Positions 26,553 to 34,418 of a DNA stretch of 64,000 bases are shown piece after piece (within the stretch, counting starts at the first letter, position 1; every line of letters begins with the position of its first letter). Source of the stretch: an uncultured Eubacteriales bacterium (GTDB lineage: Bacteria; Bacillota; Clostridia; Christensenellales; CAG-138); assembly GCA_900319345.1 (NCBI GenBank), contig ONNZ01000003.1, positions 1 through 64,000 on the forward strand, in the 5' to 3' direction. Made by a program: the position numbers and the translations under genes. Under the pieces are notes generated by a model that saw nothing but the letters and a program-made list of their open reading frames with translations, was not told the DNA's origin and did no database searches.

Positions 26553-27590
26553 ATGGGTTTGTTCTCCTCCTCCGATATCGGGGTGGATCTGGGCACCGCC
26601 TATTCCCTCATCTACGTGCGGGGCAAGGGCATCGTCCTCAGGCAGCCCTCCGTGGTGGCTGTGGAGCGCGGCACCGGCAAGATGGCCGCCCTGGGCGAAA
26701 AGGCCAAGGAGATGCTGGGCCGGGCCCCGGACGATCAGCTGGTCTTCCGGCCCCTGCAGGACGGGGTCATCGCGAATCTGGACGCCACGGAGCGCATGCT
26801 CTCCGCCTTCTTCCAGGAGGTGGTGGGCAGCCGCATCTTCTTCAAGCCCCGGGCCGTCATCGCCGTGCCCAGCCAGGCCACCGAGGTGGAGAAGCGGGCC
26901 GTCATCGAGGCCAGCGAGGGCGCCGGCGCCCGGTACACCTACCTCATCGAGGAGCCCATGGCCGCCGCCATCGGCGCGGGCATCGACATCTTCTCCCCCA
27001 AGGGCGCCATGGTCCTGGACATCGGCGCAGGCACCGCCAACATGCTGGTCACCTCCCTGGGGAAACTGGTGAAAGCCACCTCCATCAAGGTGGGCGGCGA
27101 CAAGTTCGACGCGGCCATCGTCCGCTACTTCAAGCGCCAGCACGGCATCGTCATCGGCCAGACCGCTGCGGAGGATCTGAAGATCCGCTTCGGGTCCGCC
27201 TACCCCCGCAAGGACGAGATCCTGATGGACGTGAAGGGCCGCTCCCTGGGCGGCGGGCTGCCGCTGGCCCTCCAGCTGGGCAGCAACGAGATCACCTACG
27301 CCCTCTCCGAGCCCCTCAGGGCCATCGTGGAGGAGCTGAAGGACGCCCTGGAGCAGACCCCCGCGGAGCTCTGCGGCGACATCACCGAGACCGGCATCTG
27401 CCTCACCGGCGGCAGCGCCCAGCTCTACGGCCTGGACAAGTTTATCTCCGAGCAGACCGGCGTCCCCTGCTACGTGGCCGAGGACCCCGCCTCCTGCGTG
27501 GCCATCGGCGCCGGCCGGGTCCTGGAGGACCTGAAGACCTACCGGAACGTGCTCTACGATTACCGGCGCGGAGACTATTACGAGGCGTAG
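26553..27590 (+). CDS. mreB: MreB/Mbl family actin-like protein
   Basis: A 345-residue bacterial actin homologue that guides cell-wall insertion along the membrane. Phosphate-binding loops are DLGTAYSLIY (about 10-19) and DIGAGTANM (about 157), and the adenosine motif is CLTGGSAQLYGLD (about 284). Length is typical. AAAGGAAG precedes the ATG. It has its own promoter and a terminator and is not followed by mreC/mreD, so it may be a secondary paralogue (Mbl-like) rather than the main operon copy. Confidence 0.93.
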   Translation: MGLFSSSDIGVDLGTAYSLIYVRGKGIVLRQPSVVAVERGTGKMAALGEKAKEMLGRAPDDQLVFRPLQDGVIANLDATERMLSAFFQEVVGSRIFFKPRAVIAVPSQATEVEKRAVIEASEGAGARYTYLIEEPMAAAIGAGIDIFSPKGAMVLDIGAGTANMLVTSLGKLVKATSIKVGGDKFDAAIVRYFKRQHGIVIGQTAAEDLKIRFGSAYPRKDEILMDVKGRSLGGGLPLALQLGSNEITYALSEPLRAIVEELKDALEQTPAELCGDITETGICLTGGSAQLYGLDKFISEQTGVPCYVAEDPASCVAIGAGRVLEDLKTYRNVLYDYRRGDYYEA

Positions 27591-27608
27591 GCTTTCCCTT
27601 TCTCTTTT

Positions 27609-27656
27609 GCCGCTTTTTCTTTTCAGTGAAAATCAAAAGCGGCGCAAAAAGAAAAG
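27609..27656. repeat. Palindromic element, copy D
   Basis: GCCGC-TTTTTCTTTTC, loop, then a partly degenerate right arm ending GCGGC, followed by GCAAAAAGAAAAG. It lies just after the mreB homologue. Confidence 0.7.
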
Positions 27657-27673
27657 CACAGGAAGAATAATAT

Positions 27674-27704
27674 GGCGGCCAAATGCACTTTGGCCGCCTT
27701 TTGC
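27674..27704 (+). terminator. Intrinsic terminator after mreB homologue
   Basis: GGCGGCCAAA and TTTGGCCGCC pair over a five-base loop and are followed by TTTT. Confidence 0.8.
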
Positions 27705-27728
27705 ATATTCATTCCGTCCGCGGCGGGG

Positions 27729-27954
27729 TGAATACTCGCATATCTATCCACACCATCCACCGAGTTATCCACAGTCTGAGGGCTGGAATTGTTGCGATTT
27801 TGTGACTTATCCACCGTATGAAGGGCATGCATACCCATCTTCGCGCCCCTGCATACCCGTCGTTTCGAGCCTGAATACGACCTGTTTTATGCCGCGGTAT
27901 TCATACATTGTTCCATCTTTTTATGAATACCTGTCGAAAAAACGGGCTGCATAC
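27729..27954. other. DnaA-box and iteron-like array
   Basis: This is the only intergenic stretch over 300 bases (27591-27955) without a known RNA. Three DnaA-box-like 9-mers are seen: CTATCCACA (27744-27752), TTATCCACA (27765-27773, perfect consensus) and TTATCCACC (27807-27815), spaced 21 and 42 bases. They are followed by TGMATAC repeats at 27828, 27850, 27872, 27924 and 27948, another at 27729 and an inverted one at 27897-27903. Spacings of 21, 22 and 22 bases put several on one helix face. This resembles a replication origin with iterons or a DnaA-titrating/regulatory site. It ends two bases from the last phage gene. Confidence 0.6.
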
Positions 27955-27955
27955 C

Positions 27956-28717
27956 TTATTCCAGGTTCATCAGCCGGAACTTTTTGAGCTGGCTCGCGGA
28001 GTAATCGCCGTTCATCTGGCCTCGCATCTTCACGTACTTGGGCAGGTCGCTGTTAGTCACCTGGCTCGCCAGCTCGTGATCGCCCTTGGCGTAGAAGCCG
28101 GCGCCGTTGGGGTTGGCCTTGACCTGCCCCCGAGCGGCGGCCACCGCCTGGGCCAGGGAGTTCTTCACCTGGGATTCGGCGGGCTTCTCCTTCTTCCCGA
28201 CGGTACCGCCACCGCCGCCACCGCCGCCGTATCCCTGGGCGGCCTTGGCCTCCAGATACGCCTGGTAAAGATACTTGGCCGCCGCGAAGGCCTGCTCCAT
28301 GGCCGCGTTCCGCTGCTGGGCGTTGAACTTCTCCACCTCCAGCATCCGATCACGCTCACCCTCCATGGCCTTGTAGAGCTGATCGGCCAGCTTCGTGCCG
28401 TAGTCGCTCTCCAGCTCCCGCACGTCGTCCGCCGCGGCGTTGTCCTGCCGCCGCTTCACGTCGGTCACGAAGGTGCTGCTGCCCATGCCCCGGGAGATGG
28501 CGTCGGCGTCCAGCTCCGCGTCCTGGCGCCTGTTCCCCCGGAAGATGGCGGCGATGGCCCTGTCGTACAGGGGCCGCAGCACCGCGCCGATGCGCTCCGC
28601 CAGCGTCTGCTCGTCCAGGGGCGTGTAGGTGGCCAGCTGGGGCGCGTAGTCCTTCTTGGCCTTCTCGTAGAACGTCTCGAAGGCTTCGTTTCGGTAGTAT
28701 TTATCCTGTTCGCTCAT
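27956..28717 (-). CDS. Phage structural protein of unknown type
   Basis: The last gene of the phage head module, 253 residues. The N-terminal 160 residues are helical and charged, with likely coiled coil, then a run of glycines (about residues 163-171), then a C-terminal Lys/Ala-rich part ending KKFRLMNLE. I do not recognise a family. Its place after the gp10-like gene suggests a neck, tail-needle or ejection protein. Three bases before the ATG there is no perfect site, but GAGG lies upstream. It starts 10 bases after the 61-residue gene. Confidence 0.6.
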   Translation of the reverse strand: MSEQDKYYRNEAFETFYEKAKKDYAPQLATYTPLDEQTLAERIGAVLRPLYDRAIAAIFRGNRRQDAELDADAISRGMGSSTFVTDVKRRQDNAAADDVRELESDYGTKLADQLYKAMEGERDRMLEVEKFNAQQRNAAMEQAFAAAKYLYQAYLEAKAAQGYGGGGGGGGTVGKKEKPAESQVKNSLAQAVAAARGQVKANPNGAGFYAKGDHELASQVTNSDLPKYVKMRGQMNGDYSASQLKKFRLMNLE

Positions 28718-28727
28718 GTTTACCTCA

Positions 28728-28913
28728 CTATTCTCTTGCCGCCAGAGCCGCTTCCAGCTCCAGGAGCTTGTTGTACAGGATCGTAAGATCCTGGTTCAGA
28801 TTGTTCTCGTTCTGGGCGATGCGGCTGTTGACGGCCTCCTGGTCCTCCTCTCGGCCCATGCGCTCCAGATACACCGGGAACAGGGCCATGAGCCCCGTTG
28901 CTTCGTATGACAT
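28728..28913 (-). CDS. Small coiled-coil phage protein
   Basis: A 61-residue protein. The second half (EEDQEAVNSRIAQNENNLNQ onward) has regular Leu/Ile spacing of a coiled coil. AAAGGAGAG precedes the ATG at 28913, so I reject the longer upstream start. It lies between the gp10-like and the last phage gene. Function unknown. Confidence 0.6.
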   Translation of the reverse strand: MSYEATGLMALFPVYLERMGREEDQEAVNSRIAQNENNLNQDLTILYNKLLELEAALAARE

Positions 28914-28977
28914 CGTTCTCTCCTTTCCGCCCGGGGACGCCTCCGCAGAGACGCCCTCGGGCATGACCCTGGGCGCT

Positions 28978-30411
28978 TTACAGCACCCGTCGCTGCTCGT
29001 CGAACAGCAGCTCCACCCCGCCGGACAGGTCGAAGTCGCTGCCGTTCACGTTCTCGATCCTCAGCTTCAGCCGTCGGCCCACGCTACGGAGCAGGAACTC
29101 CGTGGGCGTCCCCTCGCCCAGGAGCGTGCCCACGCTGTCCCCTTCCCGGGCTTCCCCCAGGGCCAGGACCTTCAGGGGCCCGCCGGTGCCCGTGAGCACC
29201 GCCTCCACGGCCTGTTTCACGGTGAGGGCGGAGGCCCCGTCCAGCCAGGGGGTCTCCCAGAAGGCGGCGATGGGATCCCCGCCGTAGGTGTCCCCCTCGT
29301 TGAGGACGGCTACCTCGCCCCGGCCCGTCAGCACGTACAGGGTGCCGTAGCAGCTGGTCAGGTCCACAATCTCGAACCCCCTTCTCAGCAGGAAGCAGTC
29401 CCGGAGCACGTCGTACTCGATCAAGAGGTCGTTGTGGACGCTGGTGCTGTGCTCCTTCACGGCGAAGTAGAGGGTGTCCCCGCAGGCGGCGGAGGCCGCG
29501 GCGGAGAAGTCCACCTGCTGAAGGAGGGGCACCAGGTCCGCCCCGTGGACGGTCCGGCGCACGGTCTGGCCGTCGTAGAAGTAGAGGCCCCGGTCCGTCA
29601 GGAAGAAGAGCCGGTCCCCGTAGAGGACGCAGGCCGTGTGGATGGGCTGGGTCAGAGCCGCCTCCACGGGCACGATCCGATAGTTCCCGGGTCGATCCCC
29701 CAGCAGCCGATACAGCTTGTCCTTCTTGAAGATCAAGAGCTGGTTGGACAGGGCGAAGAGCCCCGTGATGGGGTCCGAATCGGTGCCCACCTCCACGTGG
29801 CCGCCGGACACGTTCTCGCTGTTCTCGTCGGCGGACCAGTTCTCGATGGTCCGGCCGTCGCCGGGGGCCTGGCTCCAGTAAAGCCGTGCGGGATGCTCCC
29901 GGTCCCCGGCGGCGAACAGGCGGCCGAAGTACAGCTCCAAGAAGTTCACCGCCTTGTTGGACTGGCCCTGGGCGGAGCCGAAGGCGGCGATGGGGGCGCT
30001 CCCTCCCACCCATTTGAGGATGGGTTCCAGGCCGTTGCCCACCAGCAGGGTCTCGGTGCTGCCGATCTTTGTCTTGAGGAAGTCGAAGGTGTCCGCGTCC
30101 ATGTTGTCCGTATAATGATACAGGTCCTCCCAGGCGTCCTGGGCGGAGTCGTAGCGGAAGAGGGAGTCCTGGCGGGCCACCAGGCAGTCCGTCTGCCCCG
30201 ATTCCCGGGGCCAGATGAACAGCCGCCTGAGCTTCCGGGCCGCCCCCGTCACCGGAGGATAGATGGCCCGATACCCCTTGGCCCGATCCAGCTTCCCGCC
30301 GGCCGTGCTCACGTTCTGGGCGTTCTCCGCCCAGTTGAGGGGGGTGCTGCCGGCGGAGACACCCTGCTTCACCCCGGCAAAGCTGCCGATGCGGATGGTC
30401 TGCAATGCCAT
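28978..30411 (-). CDS. Phage tail-hub/stabilisation-like protein
   Basis: A 477-residue protein with beta-propeller-like repeats (LFIWPRESG, LYWSQAPGDG, LFALSNQLLIFKKDKLYRL, LFFLTDRGLYFYDGQTV). It resembles the P22 gp10-type stabilisation/packaged-DNA plug proteins and similar neck proteins in phages with a P22-like portal. Assignment is by order (after the connector) and repeat style, not by clear motif. GAGGA lies before the ATG. It follows the connector-like gene by 13 bases. Confidence 0.6.
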   Translation of the reverse strand: MALQTIRIGSFAGVKQGVSAGSTPLNWAENAQNVSTAGGKLDRAKGYRAIYPPVTGAARKLRRLFIWPRESGQTDCLVARQDSLFRYDSAQDAWEDLYHYTDNMDADTFDFLKTKIGSTETLLVGNGLEPILKWVGGSAPIAAFGSAQGQSNKAVNFLELYFGRLFAAGDREHPARLYWSQAPGDGRTIENWSADENSENVSGGHVEVGTDSDPITGLFALSNQLLIFKKDKLYRLLGDRPGNYRIVPVEAALTQPIHTACVLYGDRLFFLTDRGLYFYDGQTVRRTVHGADLVPLLQQVDFSAAASAACGDTLYFAVKEHSTSVHNDLLIEYDVLRDCFLLRRGFEIVDLTSCYGTLYVLTGRGEVAVLNEGDTYGGDPIAAFWETPWLDGASALTVKQAVEAVLTGTGGPLKVLALGEAREGDSVGTLLGEGTPTEFLLRSVGRRLKLRIENVNGSDFDLSGGVELLFDEQRRVL

Positions 30412-30424
30412 GGTCCTTTCCTCC

Positions 30425-30970
30425 TCAATAGATATGGTAGATCTGGGACAGGTCCGGAGCCGGGCAGTTCCGCCTCAGCTTCCCCTTCAGCTCCCGATAG
30501 AGGGTCAGATCCAGCCGGGCCGCGTTCTGGGAGGCGGCGTCGAACCGGCCCCGCTCCCGGGCGGCGGCGTACTCCACCAGCAGCCCCTGGATCCCCTCGG
30601 GCAGCTGGGGCTCGTCCGTCAGCTCCTCTAGCAGATCGGGCTGATACCGGTAGGTGATCTCCACCGTCCCGTCCCCCATGCCGGGGAACAGGAGGACGCT
30701 CCGGGTGGCGCCGTAGTAGAACAGCCGCCGCTGGCCGTCGATCCGGGCAGCGAGCACCTTGAGACAGACACGGGGAAGGCTGGAGAGGTCCGCCTGCCCG
30801 CCCGTCACGGCAAGGGTGTCCCGCCGCCAGGGCCGAAACTCCGCCGTAAGGTCCAGCATGGCCTCGTTGAGGTACCCCAGCAGCCGATCCTTGTACAGGG
30901 CCAGGGTGGCGCTGTCCGTGGGTCGATCCAGCTTCCGGAGGGTCAATTCCATCAGTTTCTGCGTCGTCAT
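30425..30970 (-). CDS. Phage head-tail connector/adaptor-like protein
   Basis: A 181-residue protein, helical with several aromatic residues. The N-terminal MTTQKLMELTLRKLD and YKDRLLGYLNEAMLDL pattern and the central YRYQPDLLEELTD resemble connector proteins that bind below the portal (P22 gp4-like or similar). The assignment rests mainly on position between capsid and gp10-like genes. GAGGTGCCT precedes the ATG at 30970. It starts eight bases after the upstream stop. Confidence 0.6.
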   Translation of the reverse strand: MTTQKLMELTLRKLDRPTDSATLALYKDRLLGYLNEAMLDLTAEFRPWRRDTLAVTGGQADLSSLPRVCLKVLAARIDGQRRLFYYGATRSVLLFPGMGDGTVEITYRYQPDLLEELTDEPQLPEGIQGLLVEYAAARERGRFDAASQNAARLDLTLYRELKGKLRRNCPAPDLSQIYHIY

Positions 30971-30977
30971 AGGCACC

Positions 30978-31202
30978 TCACGAAAGCTTCTGTCCGCCGG
31001 TGGCGGTAAAGCCGTTCATCCATTCCGCATAGGCCGGATCCCCCCGGCGGCTCTCCTCCAGCACCCGATAGATGCGCAGCGGCACCTCCACAGGCACCCC
31101 GGTGGGGATGCGGAAGTTCACGCCGTTGAGAGCGCCCTCCACGCAGGGGCCGTAGCTCTCCCTGGGCAGGATCAGTCGAATGGTCTCTTCCCCGTGTTCC
31201 AT
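30978..31202 (-). CDS. Small phage protein after the capsid gene
   Basis: A 74-residue protein starting MEHGEETIRLILPRESYG. It is acidic at the start and has a central GVNFRIPTGVPVEVPLRIYRVLEE segment. Similar small proteins follow capsid genes in N4-gp56-type phages; it may be a head decoration or completion factor, but this is inference. GGAAGG five bases before the ATG sets the start; a longer start would run into the capsid gene. Confidence 0.6.
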   Translation of the reverse strand: MEHGEETIRLILPRESYGPCVEGALNGVNFRIPTGVPVEVPLRIYRVLEESRRGDPAYAEWMNGFTATGGQKLS

Positions 31203-31222
31203 AGGGTCCTTCCTTTCCGTCC

Positions 31223-32440
31223 TTATGCGGACACGCAGTGCTCGATCTTCACGAGCCACAGGGGGTTCAGGACCTTGGCGGTATAGGCCGCCACCTTGGC
31301 GCCCACGGTGGACCGCTGGTCGAGAGGATCGGTGGTGCCGGCGGAGCCGCGGGGCTTGATGATGGTCTCCATGGCGCCGGAACCGGCCACGTCCACCACG
31401 CCATAGGCGTCAGCGCCGAAGATCAGCGTGGCGTGTACGTCGGGGGCCACATGGGTGCTGGCGTCGGGCGCGCCGGCGTCCTTGGAGTACACCGGGTCGT
31501 TGGCGCTCAGGGAGACTGCCGACGTGAGCCGCACGGTGCGGGTGGAGGGGGTGTAGGCGTTGCTGGAAGCGATGGTGTACTCGTTGCTGCCGATGGTGAG
31601 CTTGTTGCCGCCCGTGGACAGGTAGGCCACCTCCTTGGCGGTGGGGGTGTTCTTCAGCACGAAGTTGGGGGAGCTGGAGGTGTTGGCGTTGACGGCGTTG
31701 AGGACGCTCTGGCTGTACACCTTGGCCTCCGTGGCCTCCACGAACACCACGCCGAACAGACGGCCGATCTCCCCGGAGTAGATCTGCTCCGCGTTGCTGT
31801 ACTTGGACACGTCCTGCCACAGGGGGTCGGCCTGCAGATCGTAGGTGGAGTCGGGGGAGCAGATGCAGATGAAGTGGGGCTTGCGGCCGGAGCCGTCCAT
31901 GCCGGTGACGAAGGGGCGGGCCTTGTTCTTCTTCAGGGTCCGGACAGCCTTGCGGATCTCGCCCACGGTCAGCTTATCGCTGGCGGTCAAAGCCACCCGA
32001 GAGGCGGCGCCGTTGGCGTACTGGACGTTGGTGGTCTGGCACATAGCGTCCCGGGTGACCCACTCGATGACGGTGCCCAGCTGCTCGCCCAGCAGCTCGG
32101 CGGAGTCGGCCACCACGGGATCGTAAGCGGTCATCTCCAGCAGATCGGAGATCTCCACGTAGGCGCCGTACTGCTTCACCTCGGCATCCACCTTGGACTG
32201 GCTCAGGTTCTGGCCCGTGGGGGTCACGCCCTCCACCAGCGTCAGGGCATTGGTGTCGGGGGTGAACAGATCGTACTTGCGGAACTCCACCCACTTGCCG
32301 TTGTTGCGGGGGATGGATCGCTTCTGACCGAAGTTGGCGTGGACGAACCGGGTCTTGGCGGTGTCCAGGAGCTTGCGGTCGTAGAAGGTCTTGTTGAAAT
32401 AGGTGTTGGCTCCGGTAGAAACGGTGGTATTGGTTGCCAT
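31223..32440 (-). CDS. Major capsid protein, N4-gp56 family
   Basis: A 405-residue shell protein. It begins with a MATNTTVSTGANTYF segment, then YDRKLLDTAKTRFVHANFGQ, a RNNGKWVEFRKY stretch typical of N4-gp56-type capsids, and GAYVEISDLLEMTAYDPV. The fold is presumed HK97-like. No protease gene is found in the module, consistent with capsids that assemble on a scaffold without cleavage. AGGAGG is upstream of the ATG. It follows the scaffold-like gene by 19 bases. Confidence 0.85.
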   Translation of the reverse strand: MATNTTVSTGANTYFNKTFYDRKLLDTAKTRFVHANFGQKRSIPRNNGKWVEFRKYDLFTPDTNALTLVEGVTPTGQNLSQSKVDAEVKQYGAYVEISDLLEMTAYDPVVADSAELLGEQLGTVIEWVTRDAMCQTTNVQYANGAASRVALTASDKLTVGEIRKAVRTLKKNKARPFVTGMDGSGRKPHFICICSPDSTYDLQADPLWQDVSKYSNAEQIYSGEIGRLFGVVFVEATEAKVYSQSVLNAVNANTSSSPNFVLKNTPTAKEVAYLSTGGNKLTIGSNEYTIASSNAYTPSTRTVRLTSAVSLSANDPVYSKDAGAPDASTHVAPDVHATLIFGADAYGVVDVAGSGAMETIIKPRGSAGTTDPLDQRSTVGAKVAAYTAKVLNPLWLVKIEHCVSA

Positions 32441-32459
32441 GGATCAAATTCCTCCTTTG

Positions 32460-32822
32460 TTATGCATGGTTTCTCAAACGGTTCTCCAGGGCCCGGAACG
32501 CCTCCGGGCTCATGGCGGTGTAGTCCTCCTCAGCGCTGAGCAGCCGGTTGCCGCGGATGGGCTGAGGGAGCTTCTTGCGGTCCATGGCCTCCCGGCGCAG
32601 CTCCTCCCGGGCCGTTTCCCGGGCGGTCTCGGCCGCCTGCTCGGCGGCGTAGACCCGGATGGCGCCATAGGGCTCCAGCTCGTGCAAAAGCTCGATGAAC
32701 TTGTCGTCGTTGCAGGCTGCCTCCAGGTCGAAGCCCTCAGGCAGCTTCCCCTCCGCCTCCAGTCGGGCGATCTCTTCGCCCATGGCGCGGTAGGGATTCT
32801 CTTCCATCATGGTATCTTTCAT
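32460..32822 (-). CDS. Scaffold-like phage protein
   Basis: A 120-residue acidic, highly helical protein with an Ala/Glu/Arg-rich central coiled coil (AAEQAAETARETAREELRREAM). Its position between portal and capsid genes is the usual one for the scaffolding protein. GGAGG before the ATG at 32822 fixes the start. The C-terminus (TAMSPEAFRALENRLRN) would be the expected capsid-binding helix. Inferred from order and composition. Confidence 0.65.
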   Translation of the reverse strand: MKDTMMEENPYRAMGEEIARLEAEGKLPEGFDLEAACNDDKFIELLHELEPYGAIRVYAAEQAAETARETAREELRREAMDRKKLPQPIRGNRLLSAEEDYTAMSPEAFRALENRLRNHA

Positions 32823-32835
32823 GATTTCCTCCCTG

Positions 32836-34398
32836 TCATTCACTGTCGTTTTTCATGTTCTTGAGGATCTGGTCCTTCCCCTCGAAGGTCATGAGCTCCA
32901 CGGCCCGCTTCGGATCGATGGCCCCTGTCTGCAGCAGCTGTACAATCAGCTCATTTTGGGCGGATGCCGAAAACGGATCCTGTTTGGCGGCCTTGACCGA
33001 GATGAAGAACTCCATGGGCAGGCCTTCCGCGCCCTTGTCCCAGCGGGTGAGCAGGGTGCTGTCGAAGAATTCCTGTCGTTCCTCCCCGTCCACCAGGATG
33101 GTGACGGGCCGGGGGAAGAAGTTGAACTCCCGTTCCACCTCTATCTCCATGCGCACCGCCTGCCGAAAGGCCTCGTAGAGCTGGGCGGTGGCCATGCGCG
33201 CCCGCTTGGTGCTGGCGATCTGCAGGGCCTGGATGGCGCTCGCCGCGGTGACGCCCTGGCGGAAGTTGCCGCGGGAGGAGTCGTTGGCGCCGCTCTCCTC
33301 CTTGATGTCCTCCCGGATCCGCTGGATGTAGGTCATGAGATAGGCGGGCAGCGGCGGGGTGGAGAACCAGGTGACGCCGTTGAGGCTCTCGCCCCGATGG
33401 ACCTCCTTGGACCAGTCCTTCAAGTCCTCCTCGTCGAAGCCCGAGGCCTCGGTGACGAGGAGCTTGTTGTGGCTGGCCATAAAGGCGTTCTTCAGCACGA
33501 TCTGGTCCAGCTTGTCCGCATACCGCTGCTGCTTCTCGAACAGATCCACGATCCCGAAGCCCAGGGCGCTGCCCTTGCGCATGTACAGCGGGGTCAGCAC
33601 AAAGGGGTACATGCCGTGGGCGTAGTAGCCCTGGGGCTTCGTTTCGCGGCTGTCGGCCAGCACCACGCCCCCGGCGATGAGGGCCATGTGGACCGCGAAC
33701 ACGCCCTCCCGTTCCGTAGGCGTCTTCCACCAGTATTCGAGGAGCAGGACGCTGTCGCGCCTGTCCCCCCGCAGGATGTCGTCCGCCGGGGCGTCAGCGG
33801 CGGCGTAGGGGTCCTCCCCCATCTGCTGATACTTCTCCGGGAACCGGTCCTTGAACCATGCCCGGGTCCGCAGGGAGAGCTTGAACACCGCCCGGCCCTC
33901 CTGCATGTCGTCGCACAGGGGATCGAAGAGGATGCTCCGATCGTCCACGTGCCGGATGTACGCCCCGCCCAAGCCGCTGTTCAGGGCCGGGTCGTAGCCC
34001 ACCTCCTGGACGCAGTAGCCGCCCACCAGCAGATCGTGGACCAGCTTCTGATACTCCACCGTGTACCCGGCTGTGTCGTGGTTCCGGCGGACCACCGCCT
34101 CCACCACCTTCGCCACGTACCCGTCCGATCCGGCTTCAGGCCGGATGTAGGCCTCCGGGGCCTGATCCATCAGATCCGCGCTCACGTTCTCCACGGTGGA
34201 CTGGATGATGGGGGTCACGGGCCTGGGCTCGTTCTCGTCGGTCACCGGCACGTCGTACCAGTGGTCCCCCCGGTAGATGCGCTCGTTGTTCTCAAGGCGC
34301 AGCCACTCCTGCCGATAGGCGTTGCGGAACTCGTCGAAGAGCTTGTACGCCCTTTCGCACAGCTGCCGTGACGCTTCCTTGTCGTTGGTTCGCTCCAT
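32836..34398 (-). CDS. Phage portal protein, P22-like
   Basis: A 520-residue portal protein, the ring through which DNA enters the head. It has the P22-type portal start (ERAYKLFDEFRNAYRQEWLRLENNERIYRGDHWYD), a VTPIIQSTVENVSADLMD segment and a C-terminal helical barrel-like tail. GGAAAGGAAG lies before the ATG at 34398; the reading frame is open further upstream inside the terminase gene, but that part is a shadow. It follows the terminase stop by 20 bases. Confidence 0.85.
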   Translation of the reverse strand: MERTNDKEASRQLCERAYKLFDEFRNAYRQEWLRLENNERIYRGDHWYDVPVTDENEPRPVTPIIQSTVENVSADLMDQAPEAYIRPEAGSDGYVAKVVEAVVRRNHDTAGYTVEYQKLVHDLLVGGYCVQEVGYDPALNSGLGGAYIRHVDDRSILFDPLCDDMQEGRAVFKLSLRTRAWFKDRFPEKYQQMGEDPYAAADAPADDILRGDRRDSVLLLEYWWKTPTEREGVFAVHMALIAGGVVLADSRETKPQGYYAHGMYPFVLTPLYMRKGSALGFGIVDLFEKQQRYADKLDQIVLKNAFMASHNKLLVTEASGFDEEDLKDWSKEVHRGESLNGVTWFSTPPLPAYLMTYIQRIREDIKEESGANDSSRGNFRQGVTAASAIQALQIASTKRARMATAQLYEAFRQAVRMEIEVEREFNFFPRPVTILVDGEERQEFFDSTLLTRWDKGAEGLPMEFFISVKAAKQDPFSASAQNELIVQLLQTGAIDPKRAVELMTFEGKDQILKNMKNDSE

Positions 34399-34418
34399 TG
34401 TTGCTTCCTTTCCATTCG

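Noticed and set aside
27729..27954. CRISPR array
   Set aside because: Repeat units are only seven to eight bases, spacers are about 15 bases and there are no cas genes.
27729..27954. Chromosomal oriC
   Set aside because: No dnaA, dnaN or rpmH gene is near and there is no obvious AT-rich unwinding region, so only origin-like features are claimed.
27607..27987. Plus-strand reading frame of 126 residues in the DnaA-box region
   Set aside because: It starts inside palindrome copy D and crosses the terminator and repeats; the composition is not protein-like.
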